A stretch of DNA of 64,000 nucleotides from Rheinheimera pacifica (GTDB lineage: Bacteria > Pseudomonadota > Gammaproteobacteria > Enterobacterales > Alteromonadaceae): positions 62,001 through 126,000 of the forward strand of contig NZ_FNXF01000001.1 of NCBI RefSeq assembly GCF_900108485.1, given 5' to 3'. Position numbers and translations under genes: made by a program. The notes beneath the pieces are model-generated. The model was not told the DNA's origin and did no database searches. It was given only the letters and a program-made list of their open reading frames with translations. Position 1 is the first letter of the stretch. Each line of letters opens with the position of its first letter. This document shows positions 1-8,552 of the stretch, in pieces.

Positions 1-2
1 CG

Positions 3-821
3 CAGTTTATTCATCAGGCTTCAGATCGTGCTGATAAACCTTTTGTTGCCGTTAATTGCGCAGCTATTCCGGAGCATATGCTTGAGGCCATGCTATTTGG
101 CTACAACAAGGGCGCTTTTACCGGCGCGGTCAGCCAGCAAATTGGTAAATTTGAAGCGGCCAATGGCGGCAGTATTTTACTGGATGAAATTTCTGAGTTA
201 CCACTGGCCTTACAAGCCAAACTATTGCGGGTGCTGCAAGAGCGGGAATTGGAACGCCTTGGCAGTAACAACCGCATTAAGCTGGATATCCGCGTTATTG
301 CTGCCAGCAACAAAAATCTGCGTACTCAGGTAGAGCAGGGGCTGTTTCGCGAAGACTTATTCTACCGGCTGGATGTTTTGCCACTAAGCTGGCCGGCGCT
401 GCGCGAGCGCCGTGATGATATTTTGCCACTGGCAGAGTTCTTTATTAACAAGTATGGCAACGGCAAATACCGTTTAAGCCGCGGCGCGGCCGATGTGATG
501 TTGCAATACAACTGGCCGGGCAACGTGCGTGAACTGGAAAACGTGATGCAGCGGGCTTTGGTTATGGCGCGTGGCATCGAATTGCAGGTAGCTGATTTGA
601 ATTTACCGCAATGCCACCCGCAGGCCGCCGCTATTTGTGCCGGTTTACTCAAGCAAAGTAAGAAAAATGCCGAGTTTGATTACATTCTCGATGTACTGAA
701 CAAATGTAACGGCCACCGCACCCGCACGGCACAGGCACTGGGTGTAAGCACCCGCGCCCTGCGCTACAAATTAGCCGCCATGCGTGAGCATGGTGTTGAC
801 ATAGACGCATTAGCTTCTTAA
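3..821 (+). CDS. sigma-54-dependent flagellar regulator (LafK/FlrC-like), 5' truncated by window edge
   Basis: This is the C-terminal 272 residues of an enhancer-binding protein that activates sigma-54 RNA polymerase. The reading frame is open from base 3, so the start lies upstream. Visible are the GAFTGA loop that contacts sigma-54 (residues about 37-42), the Walker B segment GGSILLDEI (about 55-63), the AAA+ sensor region around the [11 protein letters not shown] motif, and a C-terminal Fis-type helix-turn-helix with the pattern [17 protein letters not shown]. Any receiver or other N-terminal domain is outside the window. It stands 7 bp before fliE, the place held by flrC in polar clusters and lafK in lateral clusters. 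Because the block ends at fliJ, LafK is the likelier assignment, but the missing N-terminus would decide it. Confidence 0.9.
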   Translation, partial: QFIHQASDRADKPFVAVNCAAIPEHMLEAMLFGYNKGAFTGAVSQQIGKFEAANGGSILLDEISELPLALQAKLLRVLQERELERLGSNNRIKLDIRVIAASNKNLRTQVEQGLFREDLFYRLDVLPLSWPALRERRDDILPLAEFFINKYGNGKYRLSRGAADVMLQYNWPGNVRELENVMQRALVMARGIELQVADLNLPQCHPQAAAICAGLLKQSKKNAEFDYILDVLNKCNGHRTRTAQALGVSTRALRYKLAAMREHGVDIDALAS

Positions 822-828
822 GGAATTT

Positions 829-1149
829 ATGATGATTTCACCAATAAACAGCCAGAGCCAGATGCTGGATATGATGACAGCGTTGCAGCAGGTTGCCAGC
901 AATGAGCGCGTGGCACCGGCTAATAACGACAGCGGCATCGGCGCTGATTTTTCGCAGGTGATCCGCTCAATCAATCAGCAACAGAATATCGCTGCTGACA
1001 TGATGACGGCGGTAGACACCGGCCAGTCTGACGATGTGGTGGGCGCTATGATAGCCAGCCAGAAAGCCAGTTTAAGTTTCTCTATGCTGCTGCAGGCGCG
1101 TAATAAGGTACTGAGCGGCATTGATGATGTAATGCGGATGTCACTGTAA
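829..1149 (+). CDS. fliE: flagellar hook-basal body protein FliE
   Basis: FliE is the small protein that joins the MS ring to the proximal rod. The product has 106 residues, the usual length. It ends in the conserved FliE pattern: a central segment with VGAMIASQKASLSFSMLLQARNK-like spacing and the terminus VMRMSL. AAGGA five bases before the ATG at 829 supports this start. It is the first structural gene after the sigma-54 regulator and lies 10 bp before fliF, so it should be the head of a fliEFGHIJ operon. Confidence 0.93.
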   Translation: MMISPINSQSQMLDMMTALQQVASNERVAPANNDSGIGADFSQVIRSINQQQNIAADMMTAVDTGQSDDVVGAMIASQKASLSFSMLLQARNKVLSGIDDVMRMSL

Positions 1150-1159
1150 GGACAATGTA

Positions 1160-2887
1160 ATGAAAGGCGAAGTGATAAAACAAATGCCCGCGGCGCATAT
1201 CGAGGGTAACTTTCGCGAGAAAGTCATTAACTTGTCCAACAGGTTTAACTGGTTACCGGGTGGCGACCGCAGCATAGCGTCTATCGCCTTACTGGCTACG
1301 CTGGTGGCGGCGACGATAGTGCTGATTTTATGGACTTCGGCAAAAAACTATGTGCCCTTGTATGGTAATCAGGAGCATTACGACAAAGCCGGCATCCTGG
1401 AAGTGCTCGACAAAGAAAAAGTCGCCTTTCGGATTGATACCGACACCGGCAATATTATGGTACCGCAGGATCGTCTGGCCGACGCCCGTATAACGCTGGC
1501 CGCACGCGGTATTAAAGCTGCCATGCCAGAGGGGCTGTCTACCATAGGCGAGAAAGTGACTATGGGTACCAGCCAGTTTATGGAGTCTATGCAATACCAG
1601 CATGCGCTGGAAGGTGAACTGGCGCGCACCATTATAACGATGGACGGCGTGCGCAACAGCCGGGTGCATCTGGCCGTGCCAAAACGTAATTTATTTGTTG
1701 GCCGCCAGGAAGAAAAATCTGCCGCTTCAGTAATGGTTGATTTAGCGCCGGGTTACGAGCTGAAACCCAGCCAGGTTGAAGCTATTGTCAGCCTGATCAG
1801 CGGCAGTGTACCGGGGCTGGATCCACGCAACGTATCGGTGGTAGATCAGCGCGGTAAGCTGCTGACCGGCGAGTTGTATGACGACGCTCCGATTGGCAAG
1901 GAAACTGACAAAAAGCTGGCCTTTATTCAGAAGCTCGAACGCAATATTGAACAACGTGCCGCCATTATGTTGTTGCCTATTCTGGGCGATGGCAACTACC
2001 GCATTCAGATATCGTCGGATGTCGATTTTAGTGTGGTAGAAGAAACCCGCGAAGTGGTTGATCCTGCCTCGGTAATGCGGTCTGAATCAATAAAAACCGA
2101 TACTATGCTTGATCAACTGGCAATGGGCATTCCCGGCTCGCTGGCCAATCAACCACCCTTACCGGCTAATCAGCAGGCCGAAGACAATAACCAGCGTACC
2201 TCAGAGCGCAACGAAAGCAGCCGCCAGTTTGACAATGGCCGGGCGGTAACTCACACCCGTTTTGAAGTGGGCAGGTTAAAGTCGATGAGCGTGTCAGTAC
2301 TGGTAAATGAAGCCGCTGCAGGCGATGCCGGCTGGACTCAGGCGCAACTACAGCAACTGGGCGAAATGGTTAAAACGGCAACTGGTTTTCAGGCCGACCG
2401 TGGCGATCAGTTTAATATCACCAGTTTTGGCTTTGTTGCCGCAGAGCTGTCAAGCGAACCGCAGGCAGGTTTACCCTGGTGGCAGCTACCTGAAGTGAAA
2501 GAATATGCCCGCTATGTCTTTGGCAGCTTAATAGCACTGGCATTGATCCTGTTTGGTGTACGACCTTTGGTTAACCACCTGATCACCGGCAAAAAGCAAC
2601 GCGAGCCGGAAACAGACCATGCTTACGCCGCATTGTCGGATGAACCCCTGCCAGCACTGAATGCGCAGTCAAATGCAAAAAATGCCGCAGACAGCAGCGC
2701 CGATGCAGCTCAGGGCGATATACCACAACCTGGCTTTAATGCGCTTAACCTGCCGAAAATTGGTTCTGAATTTGCTGAGCAAATCAGCCATATGCAGCTT
2801 TTGGCCAGTAAAGAATCTGACAGGGTAACCGCAGTGATTAAATATTGGGTAGAGCGAGGAGTCAGCATTGAATCAACTAAGGTCTGA
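1160..2887 (+). CDS. fliF: flagellar MS-ring protein FliF
   Basis: FliF forms the MS ring in the inner membrane on which the basal body and export apparatus are built. The 575-residue length is normal. A first transmembrane segment lies at about residues 40-58 and a second at about 450-470. Between them is the periplasmic ring-building region, with conserved blocks such as ARITLAARGI and the VEAIVSLISGSVPGLDP stretch. The short cytoplasmic tail after the second membrane segment is the FliG-binding part. Its 3' end overlaps fliG by 20 bp, which suggests translational coupling. Confidence 0.96.
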   Translation: MKGEVIKQMPAAHIEGNFREKVINLSNRFNWLPGGDRSIASIALLATLVAATIVLILWTSAKNYVPLYGNQEHYDKAGILEVLDKEKVAFRIDTDTGNIMVPQDRLADARITLAARGIKAAMPEGLSTIGEKVTMGTSQFMESMQYQHALEGELARTIITMDGVRNSRVHLAVPKRNLFVGRQEEKSAASVMVDLAPGYELKPSQVEAIVSLISGSVPGLDPRNVSVVDQRGKLLTGELYDDAPIGKETDKKLAFIQKLERNIEQRAAIMLLPILGDGNYRIQISSDVDFSVVEETREVVDPASVMRSESIKTDTMLDQLAMGIPGSLANQPPLPANQQAEDNNQRTSERNESSRQFDNGRAVTHTRFEVGRLKSMSVSVLVNEAAAGDAGWTQAQLQQLGEMVKTATGFQADRGDQFNITSFGFVAAELSSEPQAGLPWWQLPEVKEYARYVFGSLIALALILFGVRPLVNHLITGKKQREPETDHAYAALSDEPLPALNAQSNAKNAADSSADAAQGDIPQPGFNALNLPKIGSEFAEQISHMQLLASKESDRVTAVIKYWVERGVSIESTKV

Positions 2888-3887
2888 ACATAGCCGCACT
2901 ATTACCGATTTAGATCGGGCGGCAATTTTGCTGCTAAGCATGGGCGAAGAAAATGCCGCCGGTATTATTAAAAAGCTGAGCCGGCATGAGGTTAAAGCCT
3001 TGTCAGAACGTATGGCGAAGATCACCAACGTAACGCAGGACGATGTAGCATTAATTTTAAACGACTTTTTTGACTGTTACCGCAGTGAAAGCGGTGTCAG
3101 CGGTGCTTCAAGGTTGTATCTGGAACGGGCGCTGGATAAAGCCGTTGGCCGTAAGCTGGCGCGCGGCATGCTGGATGATATCTACGGCGGCGCACTGGCG
3201 GATGATTTACGCCGCCTGGAGTGGGTACCCCCTGAGTTGCTGGCACGTTTTTTAGAGCAGGAGCACGTGCAAATGCAGGCACTGTTGCTGGCATTTTTAC
3301 CGCCCGAGCAAGCCTCAGCAGTTATAGCGCTGTTTCCTAAGCAAAAGCATGACGACATCCTGTTTCGTATTGCCAGCCTGCGTGAAGTCAGCGAACACGT
3401 AATGGATGATTTACGCCATACACTGGAAGCCTGTATTGAATATGTTGGCGAACAGGTTGGTGCCCGCGTTAACGGCGTGGAAAAAGTGGCAGAAATAATG
3501 AACCGTTACAATGGCAATAAAGCCGAGGTAATGGAGCTGCTAAAACAACATAACGCCGAAACCGCCGAAGCTGTGCAGGATAAAATGTATGACTTTGGCT
3601 CACTGGCGCGCCAAAGCGAAGATGTGCTGGCTCATCTGCTGAACGAAATACCGGATGAGCTATGGGTAGTGGCACTAAAAGGTTGTGAACCGGCGATGCT
3701 GGACAGCATTATGTCGGCCCTGCCAAAACGGCTGGCACAGGTTTACCGCCAGCAAATTGAAGGCACCAAAGCGCAAACTGTTACCAAAGTAGAAGCGGCC
3801 CGGGCCGAAATAATGCGCATGATCCGCCAGATGATGGCCAAAGGCGAAGTGGATTACCGTTTGTACGAAGAAGCGACACTGGGATAA
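2868..3887 (+). CDS. fliG: flagellar motor switch protein FliG
   Basis: FliG is the rotor protein that binds FliF and takes torque from the stator. The product has 339 residues. I chose the TTG at 2868 because GAGGAG lies just upstream and the N-terminus then begins at the expected place (DLDRAAILLLSMGEENAAGI). It overlaps fliF by 20 bp. Two features differ from classical FliG. The EHPQ motif of the middle domain reads EHVQ. In the C-terminal torque helix the usual acidic pair, the DD of RDDL in E. coli, reads QQ (YRQQIEG). Both suggest a divergent, perhaps lateral-type, rotor. Confidence 0.93.
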   Translation: MNQLRSEHSRTITDLDRAAILLLSMGEENAAGIIKKLSRHEVKALSERMAKITNVTQDDVALILNDFFDCYRSESGVSGASRLYLERALDKAVGRKLARGMLDDIYGGALADDLRRLEWVPPELLARFLEQEHVQMQALLLAFLPPEQASAVIALFPKQKHDDILFRIASLREVSEHVMDDLRHTLEACIEYVGEQVGARVNGVEKVAEIMNRYNGNKAEVMELLKQHNAETAEAVQDKMYDFGSLARQSEDVLAHLLNEIPDELWVVALKGCEPAMLDSIMSALPKRLAQVYRQQIEGTKAQTVTKVEAARAEIMRMIRQMMAKGEVDYRLYEEATLG

Positions 3888-3889
3888 CT

Positions 3890-4525
3890 ATGGCAGATCT
3901 GTATCGTTTTCCCGGTGTACAGCGTGATCTGAGCAAACAAAGCCCGGAGCAGCAACTGCAGCAAGCTTATGAACGCGGCCTGCAGGAAGGCCGGCTGCAG
4001 GGCGCAGAGCAAGGGCGGCTGCAGGCACAACAGCAGGCCGAGCAACAGGCGCTGCAACAGGCTGATGCCCGCCAGCAACAAGCGATACAGCAGCTGCGCC
4101 AGCAGTTTGAGCAACAATTGCAGCAGCTACAACAGCAATTGCAGCAACAACAGCAGCAACAGGAAAAACAACTGGCACAGGCCATATTTGAACTGGTTAG
4201 CCAGCTGGCCACACTGACGCTGGAGGCTGAACTTAGCCTGCAACCGGCGCATTTGCAGCAAGCTATCGCTAACGTATTGGCCTTATTACAGGTAAACGAA
4301 CAGATCCATACTATCCGGCTGGCCCCAACAGACTTTGCGCTGTGGCAGCAACTGGATATTGCCGCCCTTGATAATATTAACCTGCAACCCGACGCCCGGC
4401 TGGCAGCGGGCAGTGCTGAATTTGTCGGTTTATCTCAGTTACATTTACTCGATTTTCGCCAGCGTTTAACCCAGATGCTACCGCAGCTAAAACAGCAGCT
4501 TGAGAGCAGCCATGAGCCTGCTTAA
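3890..4525 (+). CDS. fliH: flagellar export stator protein FliH
   Basis: FliH dimers bind the FliI ATPase and regulate flagellar type III export. The product has 211 residues, at the short end of the family. It shows a run of glycines at residues 30, 34, 38 and 42, the GxxxG repeats typical of FliH and YscL. A long, extremely glutamine-rich helix follows (about residues 44-103), encoded by CAG/CAA-rich DNA. The globular C-terminal domain begins near residue 105 and would bind the export gate and FliI. It starts 2 bp after fliG and overlaps fliI. Confidence 0.9.
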   Translation: MADLYRFPGVQRDLSKQSPEQQLQQAYERGLQEGRLQGAEQGRLQAQQQAEQQALQQADARQQQAIQQLRQQFEQQLQQLQQQLQQQQQQQEKQLAQAIFELVSQLATLTLEAELSLQPAHLQQAIANVLALLQVNEQIHTIRLAPTDFALWQQLDIAALDNINLQPDARLAAGSAEFVGLSQLHLLDFRQRLTQMLPQLKQQLESSHEPA

Positions 4526-5840
4526 CCGCGTGCAACAGGCTGGCGGCCAGTTAGATGCGGGTGCCTTATATCAGAGCTTTGGCACTCTGGTGCGGGTAAA
4601 CGGCATGGTGCTTACCGTAGCCGGTGGCCAGTATACGCTGGGGCAACGCTATCAGGTAGAAATGCAGGACGGCCAGTGGGTTGAAGCTGAAGTAGTAGGC
4701 TTTGACCGTGAACAGGCCTTTTTAATGCCGCTTACCAACGCCAGCGCGCTGACAACAGGTGCCAGAGTGAAGCCACAGTTGAACGCAACGGCATTAACAG
4801 TAAGCCGGGCGTTACTGGGGCGGGTGGTGGATGGCCTGATGCAGCCACTGGACGGTGGCCCGGCTTTAACCAAAGGTGAGCATATCAGCAGCCAGTTGGT
4901 TGCGGTAAATCCGATGCAGAAAAAGGGTGTAACCACGCCGCTGGATGTCGGTATAAAAGCGATTAATGGTTTATTTACTGTGGGGCAGGGCCAGCGGCTG
5001 GGCTTATTTGCCGGCTCTGGCGTGGGTAAAAGTAAATTGCTTGGCATGATGACACGCTTTACCAGTGCTGATGTCGTGATCGTCGGTTTAGTGGGCGAGC
5101 GTGGCTGGGAAGTAAAAGACTTTATTGAACATAGCCTTGGCCCTGATGGTATGAAAAAAGCCATCGTTGTGGCCGCACCGGCCGATCAGTCACCGTTGCT
5201 GCGGATGCGCAGTGCCGAGCTGGCGCACCGTTTGGCAGCCTGGTTTCGCGATCAGGGCCTGCATGTGTTACTGCTGGTTGATTCGTTAACCCGCTATGCT
5301 CAGGCACAGCGCGAAATTGCGCTGTCTGTTGGTGAGCCGCCTGCTACCCGCGGTTATCCGCCGTCGGTATTTAGCAAGCTTACCCAGTTAGTAGAGCGCG
5401 CCGGTAACAGCAGTGACAGTAGCGGTAGTATGACAGCTATTTACACCGTACTGGCCGAAGGCGACGATCAGCAAGACCCGATAGCCGACGCCGCCCGCGC
5501 TATTCTGGATGGCCACGTGGTACTAAGCCGCGAACTGGCCGAGCGCGGCCATTATCCGGCAATAGATATTGGCGCTTCCATCAGCCGGGTTATGCCGAAT
5601 ATTGTTTCTGAGCAGCAGCTGAAAAGCTGTTACAGCTTAAAACGTTTATACAGCCGTTATCAGCAGGTACAGGAGCTGATCCCGCTTGGCGCTTATCAGG
5701 CCGGTAAAGACAGCGAGCTGGATCGCGCCGTGGCGTTGTATCCGAAGATAGAGCAGTTCCTCTGTCAGGGTTTAAATGAACAGGTTGATTTCAGCCAAAC
5801 CGAACAACAACTGGCAACTTTGGTGGCGCAGCATGCTTAA
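4512..5840 (+). CDS. fliI: flagellum-specific ATP synthase FliI
   Basis: FliI is the hexameric ATPase of the flagellar type III export apparatus, homologous to F1-beta. With the ATG at 4512 the product has 442 residues, the normal length. A TTG four codons upstream (4500) is possible but less likely. The Walker A motif AGSGVGKS is at about residues 167-174. The Walker B region LLLVDSLTRYAQAQREIAL and the family signature GEPPATRGYPPSVFS follow. It overlaps fliH by 14 bp and fliJ by 8 bp. Confidence 0.96.
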   Translation: MSLLNRVQQAGGQLDAGALYQSFGTLVRVNGMVLTVAGGQYTLGQRYQVEMQDGQWVEAEVVGFDREQAFLMPLTNASALTTGARVKPQLNATALTVSRALLGRVVDGLMQPLDGGPALTKGEHISSQLVAVNPMQKKGVTTPLDVGIKAINGLFTVGQGQRLGLFAGSGVGKSKLLGMMTRFTSADVVIVGLVGERGWEVKDFIEHSLGPDGMKKAIVVAAPADQSPLLRMRSAELAHRLAAWFRDQGLHVLLLVDSLTRYAQAQREIALSVGEPPATRGYPPSVFSKLTQLVERAGNSSDSSGSMTAIYTVLAEGDDQQDPIADAARAILDGHVVLSRELAERGHYPAIDIGASISRVMPNIVSEQQLKSCYSLKRLYSRYQQVQELIPLGAYQAGKDSELDRAVALYPKIEQFLCQGLNEQVDFSQTEQQLATLVAQHA

Positions 5841-6252
5841 AAAATATCTGCAAACGCAACAGGACAACTTCGATATCATGCGCAGCCGGCACAGCCAGCT
5901 GCAACGTCAGGCCGAGCATGAGCAGCAGCGTAGCAGCCTGCTGACGCAGCATATCAATAGTATGGAAACCAGCCGGCAGATGGTATGCAGCCTTAGCCTG
6001 CAAAATCTGTCGGGCTTAAAGGTGATCATGCATGATATGGCGCAGCAACAACAACACCGTAGCTTACTGGCGCAGCAGGAAGCGGCTATGCAGCAACAGG
6101 CCTGCAGTAAGCAGGCGGCCTACAACCTGGCCATAGAGCAGGTACTGGAAAAACGCCGCCAGCGCCAGATACTGCAACAACAACGGCGCGAGCAAAAGCA
6201 GCAGGACGAACTGGCAATGCAAATGTATCAGCGCCAGCGCGTCTTAGGTTAA
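5833..6252 (+). CDS. fliJ: flagellar export chaperone/stalk protein FliJ
   Basis: FliJ is a small coiled-coil protein that sits in the central pore of the FliI hexamer and helps couple export to proton flow. From the ATG at 5833, which overlaps the end of fliI by 8 bp, the product has 139 residues. It is almost wholly helical and rich in glutamine and arginine, as the family is. Recognition rests on position, length and coiled-coil nature, because FliJ sequences are weakly conserved. It is the last flagellar gene here; the next gene runs towards it 5 bp away. Polar clusters usually continue with fliK at this point. Confidence 0.85.
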   Translation: MLKKYLQTQQDNFDIMRSRHSQLQRQAEHEQQRSSLLTQHINSMETSRQMVCSLSLQNLSGLKVIMHDMAQQQQHRSLLAQQEAAMQQQACSKQAAYNLAIEQVLEKRRQRQILQQQRREQKQQDELAMQMYQRQRVLG

Positions 6253-6257
6253 GGCCG

Positions 6258-6938
6258 TTACTTCACTACAAAATCAAAGTACTGCTCGGTATATACCGGT
6301 GGCTGGTGGGTAAAGTGCCACCATTCCATGCTGTATACCTTAAAACCGGCGTTGTGCATCAGGTTTTCCAGCAACTGCCGGTTGGCTTGTTGTGCGGCTG
6401 TAATGCCGGGTGCACCCACATTGGATATAGGGTCAAACATATCAAAGGGTGAGCCCATATCAATGGGCCGCCAGTTGCCGCTGCTATCTTTCGCCGCCAG
6501 CGTTAAATCTATTGTACTGCCGCGGCTGTGGCCGGACTTTTCGGCAATATATTCGCCCACCAGTTTATCTTTGCCCAGATTCGGATAGTACTGCGCTTTG
6601 GTGCGGGTATCGCTTAAATCGCTGGCCCAGCGCATAAAATGGTTTACCGCCCGTTGTGGCCGGTAGCAATCAAATATCCACAGCGTATAGCCATGGGCTG
6701 CAGCGGCTTGCTGCACCTGCACCAGTGCCCGAGCCGCATTTTGTTGCAAATAGCATTTGTTAGCCTGGTAACCGTCTACTTTACTGCCAACAAAATTCTC
6801 TGTACCAAGGTAGGCCATATGCACCTGCGCCTGTGGTACTAAAGTGGCAATATCAATAAAGTCAGCCGGTACACCGGTTTGTGGCTCTACCGCCGCGCAA
6901 CCGGTTAACAGCAATGCCGTTAGTGTCAGTGGTTTCAT
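6258..6938 (-). CDS. ddpX: D-alanyl-D-alanine dipeptidase lipoprotein (VanX/DdpX family)
   Basis: This zinc enzyme of peptidase family M15D hydrolyses D-Ala-D-Ala. The 226-residue product has a lipobox (LLLTGC, Cys14), so it should be anchored in the periplasm. The family motifs are complete: YRPQRA at 92-97, SGHSRGSTIDL with zinc ligands His137 and Asp144, and EWWH with catalytic Glu205 and ligand His208. Its start overlaps the end of the upstream NhaC-type carrier by four bases (ATGA), so the two are translationally coupled. There is no vanHA-type context. A role in recovering D-alanine from cell-wall peptides is more likely than vancomycin resistance. Confidence 0.9.
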   Translation of the reverse strand: MKPLTLTALLLTGCAAVEPQTGVPADFIDIATLVPQAQVHMAYLGTENFVGSKVDGYQANKCYLQQNAARALVQVQQAAAAHGYTLWIFDCYRPQRAVNHFMRWASDLSDTRTKAQYYPNLGKDKLVGEYIAEKSGHSRGSTIDLTLAAKDSSGNWRPIDMGSPFDMFDPISNVGAPGITAAQQANRQLLENLMHNAGFKVYSMEWWHFTHQPPVYTEQYFDFVVK

Positions 6939-8326
6939 ATCATCATCACTCCGGCCAGTAAGAACGCCAGCAGCGCCAGCACACCGCAGAACAGCGCATA
7001 GGGCAGCTGGGTTTTAACGTGTTCGAGTAAATCACAACCCGAAGCCACCGAACTTACCGCTGTGCTGTCGGATATCGGCGAGCAGTGATCGCCAAACACA
7101 CCACCGCTGAGTATTGCTGCCAGCACCAGCGACGGCGGCAGGCCGAGCAATTCTACCATCGGCATGCCGATGGGGATCAAAATGGCAAAAGTGCCCCAAC
7201 TGGTGCCGGTGGTAAACGAAATTAACCCGCCGGCCAGAAATAGCAGGCATGGGATCAGCACCAGCGGCAGGCTGTCATTAACGATAGAGGCAATAAAAGT
7301 ACCGGTGCCCAGCAGTTTTAAACTGCTGCCCAGTGCCAGCGATAGCAGCACTATCGTTACCAGCGGCAGCAGTTCACTCATGCCTTTAAAGCCGATATCC
7401 ACCAGTTGCTGATGTTTAAAGCGTTTGCTGAATAACATCATGCAATACGCGACTAAACACGCCAGTGTGGTGGCATATAATACCGATTGCGAGCCCGAGC
7501 CTCCCACCAATCTGCCATTGCCGGTCATCAGCATAAAGCCCAGCATTGAGGCCACCAGCGTCAGTAACGGCACCAGCATAAAAGATGGGTGGCTGGGTTT
7601 TACATCAATTTCGGTATGGGCCGACAGTGTATGCAGTTCTTGTTCTGACTTGCGCATCGGGCCATAAACCTTGCCGGTAATAATGGTGTACAGCACTACC
7701 GTTAATGTAAACAGCGCATAAAAATTCAGCGGTATAGTGCCAATCAGCACACTTACCGCGTTATCGCCCAAAGAATAGTTGCTAAGCAGGCCCAGAATAT
7801 AAGCGCCCCAGCCATTAAGCAGAATAATAATGCAAATGGGTGCGCTGGTACTGTCGATAATATAGGCCAGCCGGGCACGGCTCATTTTAAACTTGTCGAA
7901 TAAGCCGCGTGAGCTGATACCGGCGGTAAGTGAGCTAAGGTTAGATTCAATAAACGTAACCGAGCTGATAAAAAAGGTCAGCAGGCCAGCCTGCCGCGGG
8001 GTTTTCGCCACGCCTTTTTCGACCAGCATTTTTACCGTGGCCGACACACCGCCAGAATCACGCATATAGGCCAGCAGGCCGCCTACCAGCAAAGAAAACA
8101 TCAAAATACGGGCGTTATCGCTGTCTTTGGTTACCGCAACAATGCGCTCCAGCGTTTGAATACCGCCATCCAGCAACAGGCCTGGCCCGGCGCCCTGGCC
8201 GGCTTGCAGAAAAATCAGTAACTCAGCGCTGCATAACGATAGCAGCAGGGCCAGTATCACTTCTTTACGCCACAGTACAATGACAATGGCGACCAGCGCC
8301 GGAACTAAGGTTAACCAATCAGCCAA
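6935..8326 (-). CDS. NhaC-family Na+/H+ antiporter-like carrier
   Basis: This is an integral membrane protein of 463 residues with about eleven hydrophobic segments. It belongs to the NhaC superfamily. Typical blocks are visible: FTTGTSWGTFAILIPIGMP in the C-terminal half, and GGVFGDHCSPISDSTAVSS, which is highly characteristic of NhaC proteins. Members exchange sodium and protons, and some move organic acids or amino acids (for example malate-lactate exchangers). The ATGA overlap with the D-Ala-D-Ala dipeptidase suggests, as inference only, that this carrier handles D-alanine or another product of that enzyme. The start at 8326 has AGGAGG-like bases upstream on the minus strand (complement of gcctcct). 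Confidence 0.85.
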   Translation of the reverse strand: MADWLTLVPALVAIVIVLWRKEVILALLLSLCSAELLIFLQAGQGAGPGLLLDGGIQTLERIVAVTKDSDNARILMFSLLVGGLLAYMRDSGGVSATVKMLVEKGVAKTPRQAGLLTFFISSVTFIESNLSSLTAGISSRGLFDKFKMSRARLAYIIDSTSAPICIIILLNGWGAYILGLLSNYSLGDNAVSVLIGTIPLNFYALFTLTVVLYTIITGKVYGPMRKSEQELHTLSAHTEIDVKPSHPSFMLVPLLTLVASMLGFMLMTGNGRLVGGSGSQSVLYATTLACLVAYCMMLFSKRFKHQQLVDIGFKGMSELLPLVTIVLLSLALGSSLKLLGTGTFIASIVNDSLPLVLIPCLLFLAGGLISFTTGTSWGTFAILIPIGMPMVELLGLPPSLVLAAILSGGVFGDHCSPISDSTAVSSVASGCDLLEHVKTQLPYALFCGVLALLAFLLAGVMMI

Positions 8327-8394
8327 AATGGCCTCCTGTTATTATTATTGTATTTTGTTTTGCTGCTGAATAATTTATACCGGTTGTGTCACAG

Positions 8395-8452
8395 TGTCGC
8401 AAGCTTTGCTGTGGCTTTTGCGATAAAGCGGCCATGGTAGCCGATTGCGACA
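8395..8452. promoter_or_regulatory. three TTGCGAYA motifs in the nhaC-type/M14 divergent region
   Basis: The 226-bp region between the divergent genes holds TTGCGACA at 8445-8452, TTGCGATA at 8418-8425, and the inverted copy TGTCGCAA at 8395-8402. The outer pair forms an 8-bp perfect inverted repeat. Such spaced copies are typical of a regulator binding region serving both promoters. The regulator is unknown. Confidence 0.35.
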
Positions 8453-8552
8453 GTAGGGGCTATTCAGCGGTTTGCTGGTTCGCGATTAACTTGCATTTGT
8501 TAACAAAAGTGCGCCATGCTAGCAAGCTCAGGCAGTTAAGCAGAGGTGTAAC

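Noticed and set aside
3967-4212. Cysteine-rich antisense frame in fliH
   Set aside because: It is the complement of the CAG/CAA run that encodes glutamine; the Cys codons are an artefact of that run.
4652-5164. 170-codon antisense open frame inside fliI
   Set aside because: The plus-strand FliI motifs are complete; this frame exists only because of third-position GC bias.
6258-6938. Vancomycin-resistance interpretation of the VanX-like gene
   Set aside because: No vanH, vanA/B or vanRS genes are near, the protein is a lipoprotein in a Gram-negative, and it is coupled to a carrier.
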